Of a stretch of 64,000 nucleotides of DNA, positions 13,401 through 25,107 are shown piece by piece (positions within the stretch are counted from its first letter, which is position 1; every line of letters starts with the position of its first letter). The notes beneath the pieces are model-generated. The model was not told the origin of the DNA. It saw nothing but the letters and a program-made list of their open reading frames with translations, and searched no databases. The translations under genes were made by a program, and so were the position numbers. Source of the stretch: Trileptium ribeirensis (Eukaryota > Nematoda > Enoplea > Enoplida > Thoracostomopsidae); NCBI GenBank assembly GCA_030248225.1, contig JASANE010024786.1:1-64000 (forward strand). Reading direction: 5' to 3'.

Positions 13401-13861
13401 CTGCACTACGAACGCATCGAACTGATTCGACTAGGACCATCAATGCGGTTTCAACGGTGTATAGATGATACGTTTATTGAAAAAAAATTTTTGGTACCAA
13501 AGGGGGCACTCACCACTAGTAATCAACTGAAAAATCCGAAAAATGTGTTATATATAAATGAGACAGTTTGTAATTTGTACAACCGACTTATCCGTTAGAA
13601 CCCAACGGTAACAAATTTGTCGCTAAAGCTTATAGGTTTGTGGGGCAACCGAAAAGAGCCTGATTCTGCTTGTTTTTCTTTTTTAATAAATATGTGTGTA
13701 GCTGAGAAATTATTAAATACTACTAATTCTGCCTAGCCCGGCGAACGTTCTTTAAGTTATGGTTCAGTCCCATGGCGTAGATAAGGGGGAAGGACTGGTC
13801 CTCCTACTTTTTGAAGTGGGGGACAGTCCCCCACTGTTAAAGCTATCTTTTCATAAGGCAA
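10406..13861. other. Gene-free, scattered repeats
   Basis: No gene is recognised. At about 11685-11860 there is a GC-rich palindromic stretch (GGCGAAGCCGAGCGAAGCG) followed by GTCCGTCCGTTCGTTCGG and ACTGAACGGATTTT, which looks like the end of a dispersed repeat and is weakly similar to 40.93-41.0 kb. Around 13365-13660 partial sequence of the foldback family at 13.9 kb appears. Frames at 12805-13181 overlap and have no domain. Confidence 0.45.
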
Positions 13862-14611
13862 AAATTAAAACGACGGTGTCTATTCGGTTATCCTCCCCAG
13901 CCGGAATTTCATCAATTTTGAAGGTACAGATAAAATTTTGGCAGATTCAGCTCGAGGAGTTGGTTCATAAAATATCCATTTTACCCACATCCCTGACAAA
14001 AAATTTTTTTCGATTTTTTGAGGTCCCAGTAATCCCATCTTGGGAACCCAAAAATTTTTTTTGGAATATGGTCATATTGGGTACCATTCGACTCGGCTTG
14101 ATGAGACAAGGGCCTGAGAGGCAGAAATAAAATGCAGCTCACGCCGTGCTTTGTATACTAAGCCTAAGCCTTAGTCGTAGCATAAGCTAAGGTCTTTATA
14201 TGAGACGTACACTAAGCGTAAGTCGGGGGGCTGCCGCCCCCAACCCCCCGTTCTAAGCTGTTCTTTTTTCTAACGTTATAACGTACGGCCCATCAGGGTT
14301 ACTTGGATCTCATAACTTTCTAACGGAGGGGCAGATTTCAATAAATTACACACCATTCGACTTGTCTCATCAAGCCGAGTCGAATGGTAGCCGATATGAC
14401 CATATTCCGAAGAAAAAATTTTTGGGTTCCCAAGGGGCCATTGGGACCTCAAAAAATCAAAAAAATTTTATCAGCGATGTGGGTAAAATGGGTATTTTCT
14501 GAACCAGCTCATCGAGCTGAATCGATTATTACCAAAATTTTATCTGTATCTTCACAATTGACGAAATTCCGGCTGGGGGGATAACCGAAAAGACCCAAAC
14601 GATGTTGCATC
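13862..14611. mobile_element. Foldback family B, copy 1
   Basis: Arms 13862-14105 and 14362-14611 are inverted copies: TCGGTTATCCTCCCCAGCC at the left end pairs with GGCTGGGGGGATAACCGA at the right end, and ACCATTCGACTCGGCTTGAT at the inner left with its inverse on the right. The centre (14106-14361) has a run of AAGCCTAAG/CTTAG motifs and a GC hairpin, GGGGGGCTGCCGCCCCC. The 123-codon frame at 13759-14130 runs through the arm and has no known domain. Confidence 0.8.
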
Positions 14612-17600
14612 CCCACACACTCGCATATATATCTTAGAATTTTCAAGAGCTCTGTTTATACAGTAAAAATCCATTCGGTAAAATATATGCCAGTATCTAC
14701 AGCCATCAATTTATATTTTGAAATTTTATGTTTTCACTTATTTACAGCTGTCCTACGAAGTTGTTCCCCCACTTTTCAAATCGAATCTGCGCCCTTGTTC
14801 GTGTTTCATGTATTTATATGTTTTAAATATATTCATTTAAAAATGCGTGTGGTAATATCGGATTTAATCACGTTACAGAAATTTGCTCCCGCCGTTAATT
14901 TTGAGTGCTGACTAGGTAAGATCTCGATTTTCATGCTTGAAAATGGTAACTCTTTTGCACTGGCTGTAGACATGATATTTGGGTATATTCTTTTCGCCAT
15001 GCTCGTCTAGTTTTAATTATTGGAGTTGTTAATTTTTGAAGATCTCGTTCATTACATAGTATTTGCGAATGTTCTCGAATGTAGGTTTTTTATATACGCA
15101 CATCCCGTTATACAGTTTGACTGGTTACTGCAAAGGACATTATGTATTACAGCAGACATTATGTATTACAGCCGTTGTAACTTTCCAGGCGAAATATATA
15201 TACTCTATCCATTAAATTCATTTTTGCATAAATACAATAGATGTGCGTCTCATTTGTCATTGGATGATTTCTTCACCTCATATTTCACATTCCTTCTATT
15301 GGTTATAAATGCATAAATTTAAGTTTTTGCATTTTGCCATTTCAGTTGTACGTCAGGTTGGATCGGGGTATATAGGTTTTCGGGCTTGCTGAAAACAGAG
15401 AAGGTATATAGTTATATTTTATGTGGCATCAAGTCAATATGCATGTGGTATGGACTTATATACAAAGCCTGGTACTTGGAGTTCTGATTTTTGTTGAAAG
15501 TTGTGGGTTATAAATTACGGATGTTTCCATGGTTTTGGTCATTGAAGGAAAAATAAGGGTTCTGTGGCCTCGATGTCTAAGTAAAATGGCCGTATTATTT
15601 TTATCTGGGACTCTGAGGGGACTTACGAAGCTAAATTTTGGGTAACCTGAAACAGTTACTGAACGCAGATTAGCGACACTCGCTGGTTCCATTAGGCGCG
15701 CAAGTAATAATCACTTTATACTACAACGGGCTTTTGTTTTACCCGGTAATATAGAATTTGGCGGGTGTCATAAGTACCGTCTCACAGTTTGTTTATCTAA
15801 ATCGATCTAAGTTGACAAATTGAACCACCTGTGCCGCATCAGCATTCATCTATTGTGTTGAAGTACCTGACAACAAAACAAAGCATTCTTTTATCGAGCA
15901 ACAAGCATAGATCAACAACGATTAGTAATAGCTTTAATAATAATAATAATTAGATTGATTGGTTAATGTCCTTTTGGGTCTTTCCGTACAAACAAAATAA
16001 ATTTATCACACGACAACTTGTTACAGCAATGAAAGTAGGTGTAGCAGTTATTCCGTGTTTAAATGCAAACACTTAAGCATTAAACGTGAACATGAATTAA
16101 GCTGTTAGTAAGATAAAGCTCACTGTGTCAATGATAACGATAAATATGTAGCATGAATGTTGTTGTTCGTCGCTGACTGTGATTTGTTTGTATGGTGTGA
16201 TTGGTTGGTGCGATAGTTAGCAGTAGTTGTCTTTGGTACATGGTTGTGAGTGCAATAGTTCTTCAACTCTTAGCGGCTAGCAGCTACATATATACGAACA
16301 TGTGTGTGTTTGTAAAGCGAACACAAACTGCTGTTGACATTAAAGTTTGCCGCCAAGTCGGCTGGTTGGGTGTACAAGACGGCGACCAAAGCGTACACAC
16401 GGGACCGGCTACGGTATCTATCGATAAATAAAAATAGACAACAAACAACAACACCGTATCGTACTACTCACGGCGACGATTGATTGTTTTTTCTTATTCT
16501 ATGTTACAGTTATATTGGCCTGGTTTGGTTAACCGATTGCGAATAACTACTAGAACTGCTAGAAGGAAAATAGAACCAACCGTTTGCGTTTGTTCGGCTG
16601 AAGTCGAAAGCTGCATCAGAAAAGGCGTTCGTGAAAAATGGAAAATGTGTGAATGTGAACGAACCCGATTCTGCGTGTGTAGGGGAATAAGACACTTTGT
16701 TGTTCTTGAGTGTAATAGAATGGGATGTTTTATTGTATAGTTGGGGGCGGTAACTATAGCTATAATATTTTGGTCCGATATTGGGAGCCTAATGGATGAA
16801 TAGGAAAGCTTTTGTTATACAGGGATCGAAATGGACATAGTGGCGTGAACAGATTTCATTGCTGTATATCATATAAAAGAATATCATAGTTAAATTGGAC
16901 TAAGGAAGATGGAGATTGTGTTCCTAGTATTATGTAGTAGCGGCACAGAATATCTGCCGGAGCGACCGTCATACTTGCATTGAAGTAGCGTCTCACAACG
17001 CGAGAGGAGACACGGGGAGATTGTTTGCTTTAATGGCAAACGTAGAAATTGTGCCTTTAAATATGTCAAACTATTGCACGCTCATCGTCAATACAATCAA
17101 AATAGTTGCTAAAGTCCGTCGTAAAATTAGACCCTTTGGAAAAGTAAAATGTTTCATCACGATATTAAAGGCAACATGACGGTTGTTTTCAGCACAATTA
17201 GAATTTTTGCGTTCTTTATTTCTTTACAAAAATCAAAAAGTTGGGGAACAAATAATAAATCAGAAATTTTTTTCGCAACACAAAACCCATAATTTTAAAA
17301 TGAGTGGGTTTTGTGACATTCGATGTGCCCAGTAATTTTCCGGGTGCTAGTTGTATAACACGGTAATTATTATTATCCTGTTATATATAAAATGTCTTGC
17401 TGTTAATGACTTGCACGTACCCAGTAATTTTCCAGGTACAATTGAAACCGAGTAATTTTAAATTTCTGAAAAAAATTTTATCCGCCCTCGTTGTCATACT
17501 GGACTATCTATAAGTCTATGATTCGATCGTAGACCTGTAATAAGCAAGAAACCCATGTAGGCTGTGGACTTGAACATTTCCCTTTATTGGATAGTATTCT

Positions 17601-17802
17601 TTTAAATGTCAGCTCATTGCTCAAATATGGCTGCAGCAACATATTGTGTAAAATGTATCTGACGATGTCAGTGATTCTGCATGGCGTCCTTGATTTTTTT
17701 GGTTAGTCTTCTTTAAAAGTTTGGAACTTGCAACGCTGACTCTACCTGTACGATTCTATCGATTGTGTCTGAACGATTTCGCTTGCTATAGTATCAATTC
17801 AG
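14612..17802. other. No recognised gene
   Basis: AT-rich sequence upstream of DLG5. Several 70-100-codon frames exist (15020-15316, 16201-16431, 16480-16740) without recognisable domains. The DLG5 promoter and 5'UTR may lie here, but no TATA or initiator element can be assigned with confidence. Confidence 0.45.
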
Positions 17803-18041
17803 GGTCGATTAAGTTTCGCTTTTCACCAGGCCAATCAAAAAAATTTGGAAATCAAACTATGACGCAAACTATATCAACTGTAAGTGCGTTTGCTAAACCT
17901 GTACCATGCAATATTGTTTTTCATCGTATTTTTATCGCTCAGTTTTTCAAAATAATTATGATTTAGCGAATTCACTTTCATGCAGAAAACTGTTACGCTG
18001 GATACGTTATTTGTTGATAGTAAAGTGTCGTTTGCCAAAAT
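17803..18041 (+). CDS. Candidate upstream DLG5 exons, splicing unresolved
   Basis: Two short segments look like exons. The first, 17803 or 17830 to 17879, lies between a CAG acceptor and a GTAAGT donor. The second, 17986-18041, lies between TTTCATGCAG and GTAAGT. Read in phase 0 they give ..MTQTIST and KTVTLDTLFVDSKVSFAK. Using the strong donor at 18042, the phase does not fit the next exon at 18095, which needs one carried base. Using a weaker donor (GTAAAG at 18020) the chain reads ..LFVDS-LPNPPADL in frame. The alternative frame of the second segment fits exon 18095 but has no open partner upstream. They could be 5'-terminal coding exons, 5'UTR or alternative exons; transcript data would be needed. 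Confidence 0.3.
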
Positions 18042-18094
18042 GTAAGTGCTTATGTAATTTATTGGTGTGATCGCGTGTTTTTATATCTATTTAG

Positions 18095-18740
18095 GTTTAC
18101 CAAATCCACCCGCCGATCTCAGTTCTTATGAAATCTGTGCTATTCAACAACCTGTCGCAGCCGTCTCGTCAAACGCATATTATAATGCAACCGATAACGT
18201 TGTACTATCTTTTCCAGCTGCTGCGGCGTGTCAACAACAAAATCGCTCTGGCATATCACCGTCATCATCGGTAGCTCATGGGAAACAACAGCAATATCAA
18301 CAGCTAAGCGGTAACGACGTGCAATCGCCCGTTGTTCACGGATCGCATTCGGTAGACTCACGTGCACAATATCCGTCACAACAACCGCCTATAGCGTCAG
18401 TAAATTTGCCGACGTTTTCGTCTGTTCTCGAAGCTTCACAATTTGATATGATATCGGTTCAAGCGACAAAGGTTTCGCTTAACAGCACGAGTAGTATCGA
18501 TAATATGACGTGCTCAGCGCCGCCGCCGCCATTGCCTGCGTCTGGTCCGCCCGGTGAGATATCGTACGCTTTGGTCGCGCCGGCAACTTCCTTGACCAAA
18601 CAAGACGCGTTACATCGACCCGGAGGACCTAGTTACGTAACGTCCGAAACAGCAGTTGATACAATGCTTTCCGTCGGCATTGCATCCGAAATTCAAAAGG
18701 AAAGTGTCATCGGAAATATCGGCAGTAATAATTCGAACAG
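18095..18740 (+). CDS. DLG5: DLG5 exon: Ser/Gln/Pro-rich N-terminal region
   Basis: An open reading of 215 codons follows the acceptor CTATTTAG at 18094 and ends at AACAG|GTAACT. It is rich in Ser, Gln and Ala, with a proline stretch (APPPPLPASGPPG) near 18515-18555, and has no recognisable fold. Base composition is clearly coding-like, with many CpG codons and higher GC than the flanks. It is assigned to DLG5 because it is open, is on the same strand, and splices in phase to the next exon (two bases AG carried, completed by T at 20569). Vertebrate DLG5 also has a Ser-rich stretch before its coiled coil. Homology of this stretch itself cannot be shown by eye. Confidence 0.75.
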
Positions 18741-20568
18741 GTAACTAAAGTAATGTACAGTACTTCCCACAAGTGACCGCTTCTCGCTCGTTGTTCACTC
18801 GCTGCAAGGCTGTGGGAAAATCAAATTTTATTTTTAAATGTTATACATCGGTCGTTTGTTCGCCAGCTCGTAAGGCGGCAGCCAATCGCGGCGAGTACTG
18901 TATGTAACTAGTAGCTTGTCTTATCGCCAAGATGGTGATTTTCGAGTGTTGAATATTTAATTTTGAGATATATACATTGCTATATTACCGTTAAATTACA
19001 TAGTAAGCCACCGAATATCAACTACATTGCTGGAATTGTTGCGAAAATATACCGATTATTGTGCTCGCAATTTCCATGAATAATCGAAAAATTGTTTCCA
19101 ACAAGCTGTTAACCATGTTCCATTGACTTAGTATACTCGCTTTAGAGGTGATATATATTAAATTGGCTCTTAAAGTTTTCGTTAAGGTAGCTTGATTTTT
19201 TCAAATTGTCCAAATTGCTTCATGTTAGGCTATTTAGAGGCTTTGCTCCAGTGTGACGTGCTTATTTTAATTTAGTCTAGTCCCAACAGATTAAATAGAT
19301 TTTTTGGTAGGAATAGTTACTCTGGTGGCCGTATAGTGATGATAGATTGTCAAAATTGCTATTTTAAGGTATTAAAATATCATTTTTGGCATTTCAGCAA
19401 GATTATTTGATTGCTTCTTGATAAATTCAAAATTGCTTTCAACACCCTGTTAACCATGCTCCATTTACTTTTTATGCTCAATTCGAAGTCATAGATATAA
19501 GATTGGAATTAGGAAGTGAGAACTTGTTAAAATGGGAAATTGCGAATATCAGAAACTGGGTCACTTGGATTTTATATATGTAAAAATTTTGAAAGTGCAA
19601 AATTGAGAATCTGTGTAAACTAGAAAGCGGGAGAATACAAACTAAGAATCCGCCGAATTTGGGAATTTTAAACTCAGTTGACTAAGGTTCAGCCTTTATG
19701 GCTTATGGTCAGTCTAAGGGCTTAGTCTTCGTCTAAAGGACTAATCTTTAATACACTATAGAGATGAAAATTTAGGCTCGCACCTCGGCTGGGTTTCGCC
19801 GGGCTCTAGAGATGAGCCTAACCACGCATGATGTCTTTCTAAAACAACAAACATAACTGTAACTGCTCATGTATAGTGCAGTAGTAAGCCAACAACAATA
19901 ACCAAGCGACCCGGACATGGTTCACGAAGAGCCGAGACAGAGCATAAGATCTACCTCGAGTCCAAGGCTGAGAATTCTGCTCTTTCTCATCTATAATAGA
20001 CTAAGTTCTTCAGAAGTTTTTAGACTAACACTTGAGGTTAGAAACTTCGTCTTAAATTTAAACCTTTGAGCAAGCCCAAGCGAACTCGAGATGTTGGAAC
20101 ATGTGAAATCCCGTGGGCACTAGCGAAATTGCAAGTTTAGCAGTCCCGCGTCAAGCGCCCAAAATGCCGATAACCTTTCCTTTTGTGTGGCTGATTAGTA
20201 TTTTGCAGTAATCTACCAAAATTGCCATGTTGTCGGTCAGTCATGTACTCATTACAGTGATAGTGGCTGCCAAAGAATTGAAAATTCGAAGCGACTTACA
20301 GCAGAATTGTTTTGTAATGTTGTGAATTTCCTATTACATTGATATAGATTTACATTTGCGGACTGCCCTGGCCTAAAAAAATTTCTGAACCGCGGGTACG
20401 GGCCTAGTGACGGTGGTCAAGCCTCTGCTTTTTGCTGGTATCCGCGTTCTCACAAACTTTTGTACGTGTGTGCCTCTGACACTACTAACTTTTACGAGCA
20501 GTGTTTGTGATGTTGAAATGTATTGCGTACTTTTGCTGAAGCTAGAATTTGTGTATTTTAAGTGCTAG
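18741..20568. other. DLG5 intron, nothing recognised
   Basis: Intron between the exons at 18095 and 20569. Only a CTTAG/CTAAG-rich stretch (about 19670-20060) stands out, similar in motif to the centre of foldback family B. Confidence 0.5.
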
Positions 20569-20692
20569 TGCGATAGATGCAAATCGTGCAGCAACGTTCG
20601 TTAATGATTTTTCGAACTCGAATTGTTCCGGTCCGCGGCCTTGGTCACTTGCGACACCTGATCCCGGAAGCATTATCCAGCAATTCGACGAG
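20569..20692 (+). CDS. DLG5: DLG5 exon, linker into coiled coil
   Basis: A 124-nt exon found by phase matching; it is too short to stand out as an open reading frame. The acceptor is AAGTGCTAG and the donor GACGAG|GTTTGT. The leading T completes the codon left by the previous exon, and 41 codons follow, starting AIDANRAATF and ending GSIIQQFDE. It ends in phase 0, exactly what the next exon (23289) needs. Its GC content is well above the surrounding intron. It links the low-complexity region to the coiled coil. No domain is recognised. An alternative acceptor (GTGCAG at 20590) would leave the wrong phase. Confidence 0.7.
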
Positions 20693-20936
20693 GTTTGTTC
20701 TTCTGTCAGTTAGATGACTGCTATGTGTTTTATCTTCTCGTTCACATCAGTCTGTTTTCCAATATGCGATATGCTTGTAAGATTAAGTCTCCTGTGGTCG
20801 AATTTTTATGTTATTAATAAGCAAAGCCCAATTAATATTTTGTTTCGATTCCCATCGTAATATTAGCTGTATTTATAATTATTTTAATGAGCGAATGCTG
20901 AAATAATAATAATATGCGTACATCATGTCAAAATGG

Positions 20937-22087
20937 CAGGGAATAACCGGAACCGGAACCGTCCATTTAAACCGGATCCGGAACCGGAACCTGGTCTTCG
21001 AAATTTATATATAGTAAAACAGATGATGGAAGAAATGAAGGTATAGTGGATTTAAAATGCATTAAAAATAACTTTTACATTAAACTTAATGTATTGCGAT
21101 GGTATTATTGCCTTTCTGAAACTTTAAAGAGACTGAGGAAGCTAATAATGTTTTTTATCGATCAAATATGTCGGTTTTTGGACATTCAGAGCAAAAAACG
21201 TCTTCCACTATACACCATTGTGTATACTGCGTCAAATCGAATGTGCTTATAAAGCTTGAAGTGTAGAATACTCACTTTCGCTTTGTTTTCAGTCACCTCC
21301 CTTTACTATACATACGTTTGTTGCATGTTCTTCTGTAGGAAACTTAAAATTATTGGTTTATGTGATTCTAGGAGAAAATAATAGATAGAAAGTAATTTTG
21401 TGATCAGTGGTCAGAGACACTGTTTAGGCTAGCGTTGGACAAACAGTGCCCGTCAGTTAGATTATAATGATGATAACTTTCTAATCAGCATGCTATAAAT
21501 GAGTCACACTGTGATGCTGCTCGCACAGTTTCAATAAATACAGTTCATTGCCAAGAAAGCAGTTTCTGGCTGCGTTGCAGATAACGTTAGTTTACTTCAG
21601 TTTAACCTGATTTACCAAGTTTATAAGCGCACTGGCGGGTGCTTGACGCAATTTATGTTAGCCAAGCATACCCTAAGTACTTCTGCGTAAGCCATACTCT
21701 GTTACCGAGTTGGACCGGTTTAATTCAAACGTATCCCACAGACTTCTGGATGTGTAAAATAGCTGCTACAAGCATCGATCTGGCTTTGATTTAATAAACT
21801 CCTGCAGGTTATTATGAAACATTCCTGCTCAAATTATGCGCCCTACTTACGTTTCACACGGCAAATTGGTTAGTTAATCTTTTCTTTTGCTTGGTTGCGT
21901 TGGAGCTTGATCATTGTATAATATATATTACATAATATGTTTGGATTACAGGATGAAGCAAAAAACGTGGAAAATTTCAAACAAAATTTTTAAACCGGAA
22001 TTCCGGTTCCGGTAGGGTTTTTGCTCTTTGCCGGAACCGCAACCGGAACACGATTTTCGCCGGAACCGGAATTCCGGTTACTCCCTG
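20937..22087 (+). mobile_element. Non-autonomous hAT element, copy 2
   Basis: Same family and orientation as the copy at 1939, highly similar through the interior. Termini are CAGGGAATAACCGGAACC and GGTTACTCCCTG, with a perfect 8-bp duplication CAAAATGG at 20929-20936 and 22088-22095. It is 1151 bp long and lies in the DLG5 intron between exons 20692 and 23289. The perfect duplication suggests a younger insertion than copy 1. Confidence 0.92.
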
Positions 22088-23288
22088 CAAAATGGATATA
22101 ATTTATAATTACGTACTGTTTTTGATGAGTGGTAAAAAGATCATATATTATTGTTACGACTAAAAATCGGCGCTTTTATTCGCGCACTACTGCAAGACGT
22201 GCCCACTAAGACGGTAGTCGATTTAATTGGAGGGGTCAAATCCGATCAGCTTTGAGATTTTTTGGACAAGTTGATTGAAATTGGACTCTCTAGCCTGTTG
22301 TATTCAATTGGCCGTTAACGAATGAGCTTGTCAAAAACTGTCGTTTGTAATCGGGCTTATGGTTATTTTCCGAATATAGTTACTACTTTAACATTATTTA
22401 GTCTGGATAAAGTTTGTTGCGCTAGTCGCTATACTGTTTATCTTGTTCTGCAGATGAAATTTTGTGAACAATCCAGTTTTCTGACAGTACACCGACATCC
22501 AGAATCGAAACGACATTTTTGACACCAAATTAATTTTGGCTAAAAACCGTTTGGGGACGGCCGAATTATAACAACTTCTTTCTCAGCTAGACGATCCAAA
22601 TTGACACGTTTTAAATTGCAGCAGGTCCATATCAATTGTTTTTGGCACCTCATATCGAAATTGTTTTTATCTTAACCAGCTTGTGCGCACTTCTTGCCTG
22701 CATTATTACATTAATATTTCACATTTTAACCACTGCTATTCACACCATCTATAAAGTATTTTCCAACGATAGCTATACTTTGTAATCGGTTAAAGATGAA
22801 AGAAAATAGAGACAAATATCGAAGAACGAGTGATCTTTTTTCGTAACAGTTGCTTGGGGAATTTTTTCATAACTTGTTTAGAAATATAATTTTCCAACTT
22901 TAACTCAAAATTAACGGTAATTTGAAACAAACGACATTGCTGTTACCGTGAAAACTGAGCAGGGTAGGAAAACACGTAGCTCGACGTGATTATGCCAATT
23001 AAAATTTTATGGTGGTAGCCATTGGACGTTGCTTTATTGTTAACCATAAATTATTTTCGATTAAAGCTAGTTTAGCACTCACGGCTCAGCATGAATATTA
23101 TTGGAGCTAGATATTCCAAGCGAAATATTCATCGGATTCTTTTTCTAGTAAACAAACGTATTAGCGTTACACCGCGAACGTGAGTATTTAGCAATTATTT
23201 TTTGCGCCCTGTTTTGGCACTCACTGGATGTCGTTTCAAGTAGTTAAGGTGTAGTTATCGTTAGTTATTATACTACATATTATTATAG

Positions 23289-23489
23289 CTCAATACGCAA
23301 CTAATGGAGCTACAAGCGAACTATTCTCAAGTTTCGTTTAAGCTAGAAAAATCGCTTCAAGAAATAGATCGTCTTCAAAACGATAATATTGAGCTCAACG
23401 CCAAATGCGCTCGCCTTCGCGAAGGAAAGCGGAGAACCGAGCAAGAACGTGACTCTCTGAATGCACGGTATTGCCATCTTAAAGACGAG
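23289..23489 (+). CDS. DLG5: DLG5 exon, coiled coil 1
   Basis: Sixty-seven codons in phase 0 between TTATTATAG and GACGAG|GTAAGA. The product is strongly charged and heptad-like, for example LEKSLQEIDRLQNDNIEL, with Leu or Ile at a/d spacing, so it is a coiled coil. It corresponds in position to the first long helical segment of vertebrate DLG5 that follows the Ser-rich N-terminus. The coil is expected to mediate self-association and partner binding. The preceding intron contains a complete non-autonomous hAT insertion. Confidence 0.88.
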
Positions 23490-23921
23490 GTAAGATTCGC
23501 TGTGAAACTTCGTTGAATCAACAAAAATAGTCGTTAATTATAGATTGATTAACAAAAACTGTGTTTAACTCATGCATGTGCATAAAGAAGAATTATATTT
23601 ATCACTGAATAAATTGTTTAAACACTGGAAATTTCGGTGCAGAAAACCTGTGATATTGTAGATGGCAAACACTAAGCACTTATAAATCAACGTTTCTCCC
23701 AATCAGATTGTTGAATTCGACTATTTACTGCTCTATGATCGATATAATCTTTAGTTTTCTTTGAAATCTGTTCGAAAATTTCAGCACGATTTTTAAATTT
23801 GTTAGCGAATAAATTGTTCGAAGTTCTGTCGGAGCTTGTTCTTGGATATGCAACGGAAACGGAGCGAGCTGATTGAGCAGCGTTTCCAATTAGAGCTTAT
23901 TAAGAAAACCCTGAAAATATT

Positions 23922-24845
23922 CATTCACTCATAACTCCTTCTTCTGGTGGGTGGATTTCGACAATCTTTTATTTCGTTATAGTTAAAGGAATGACGAGTG
24001 TGCATTATAAGTGAACATTGAGAACTGCCATCATTTTGGGTCAGAATGGCCAAAATCTGGTGTTAGGGGCTCTTATCGCTATTTGGCTATGTAGGTACCT
24101 GTGTCTCGCAGGCCGTATCTCGTGACATAGGCGCATACAGAAAAACCATATCCTGTGCGGAATTAGCTCATCGACGTCCACAGATTTTTATGGGATCGCT
24201 GCCCGGGCCACTATGACCCGAATATGGTTCGCCGACCCTTTGCCAGAAATATCGATGTTTCAAATTCTGGTGTATTGTTGCGTGCTTTTGGCTTCAAACG
24301 GGCGTTTTTAAGATTATAAATTATCCTTAATTTGATGTTTTGTAATGTAGAGTCTAACTTGATATTATTACATTTTAATGAATTTCACGGTCGACGAGCA
24401 TCGTTGCGACGTAGCCTATTTTTGATAATTTTTGATAATTAATTTTTTGACAATGGTTTGGTTATATACATGGAGACCAACACGAATATTTCACGTTTTT
24501 TCAATGGTGTTCAATGGGCTTACAGTCGATGAACCCGATTTTCTGAATATAGCATGTTTTCAGTTGTTTGGTTATATATTCCACAGTCCCTGTTTTAACA
24601 AAATTTTCAGGTACAAAGCACGAACACTGTTATATTCTGCAACTTTACAGTTGATACACCGGCGTTTTTATTTTTATTAACAGTTATATTATTACTTTCA
24701 GGGTATTTAGGACGGCCTGTATTATGTAGGTTTTTCGGTATGTGGAATACAATAGTATTTGTTATCTGGAATCCAACACGACTGTACCGTACTTTTTCAG
24801 AGGTTTAAGGTCACGTTACCGACTTACTGAAAGACCTTAGGCTAA
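23922..24845 (+). repeat. ~175-bp tandem repeat family, copy 1
   Basis: A header with CATAACTCCTTC, GGTACCTGTGTCTCGCAG and CCCGAATATGGTTCGCCGACC is followed by units containing TTATCTGGAATCCAACACGA, GTTCAATGGGCTTACAGTCG and GTAGGTTTTTCGGTATG. The same header and units recur at 29.1, 37.7 and (reverse) 32.8-34.6 kb. The frame 24432-24680 is inside the units and is not a gene. Confidence 0.7.
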
Positions 24846-24858
24846 TTCAAATATCTAG

Positions 24859-25107
24859 TTATAAGTCGTATTCCACATCTTCATATAAGCTGTTAGGTTT
24901 TCGTGACATTCCGAATAGATGGTGTTCCTTAACTTCCGCGTTTTCATGAGGGATGGGGCCAAGAATGGCCACCGCCAATCTTCTGCGCCGACCTCCAAAA
25001 CGTATCCGCCTACACAAAGATTTTGACTCCCCCAACATTTTTACCCGTACGTGTTTTCCGTGGACAACCAGCACCACCAATCTCTTCCAGACGCTGACAG
25101 TTCGAAA
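24859..25107 (-). CDS. Orphan coding-like frame
   Basis: On the minus strand an open frame of about 82 codons reads VKMLGESKSLCRRIRFGGRR, then LAVAILGPIPHENAEVKEHH and RKPNSLYEDVEYDL before a TAA. Its composition is richer in GC and less repetitive than the flanks, and residue use looks protein-like. I do not recognise the family. Only the C-terminal part of something appears present; the frame opens after a TGA with no clear start. It could be a processed-pseudogene fragment, like the H3 piece in a later intron, or part of a transposon. Confidence 0.35.
   Translation of the reverse strand, partial: FRTVSVWKRLVVLVVHGKHVRVKMLGESKSLCRRIRFGGRRRRLAVAILGPIPHENAEVKEHHLFGMSRKPNSLYEDVEYDL

Noticed and set aside
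13759..14130. 123-codon frame at 13.8 kb
   Set aside because: It lies in an inverted-repeat arm of foldback family B and is not kept in the second copy.
16480..16740. 86-codon Cys-rich frame upstream of DLG5
   Set aside because: An acceptor-like TGTTACAG precedes part of it, but phase, homology and a partner exon are lacking; may be 5'UTR.
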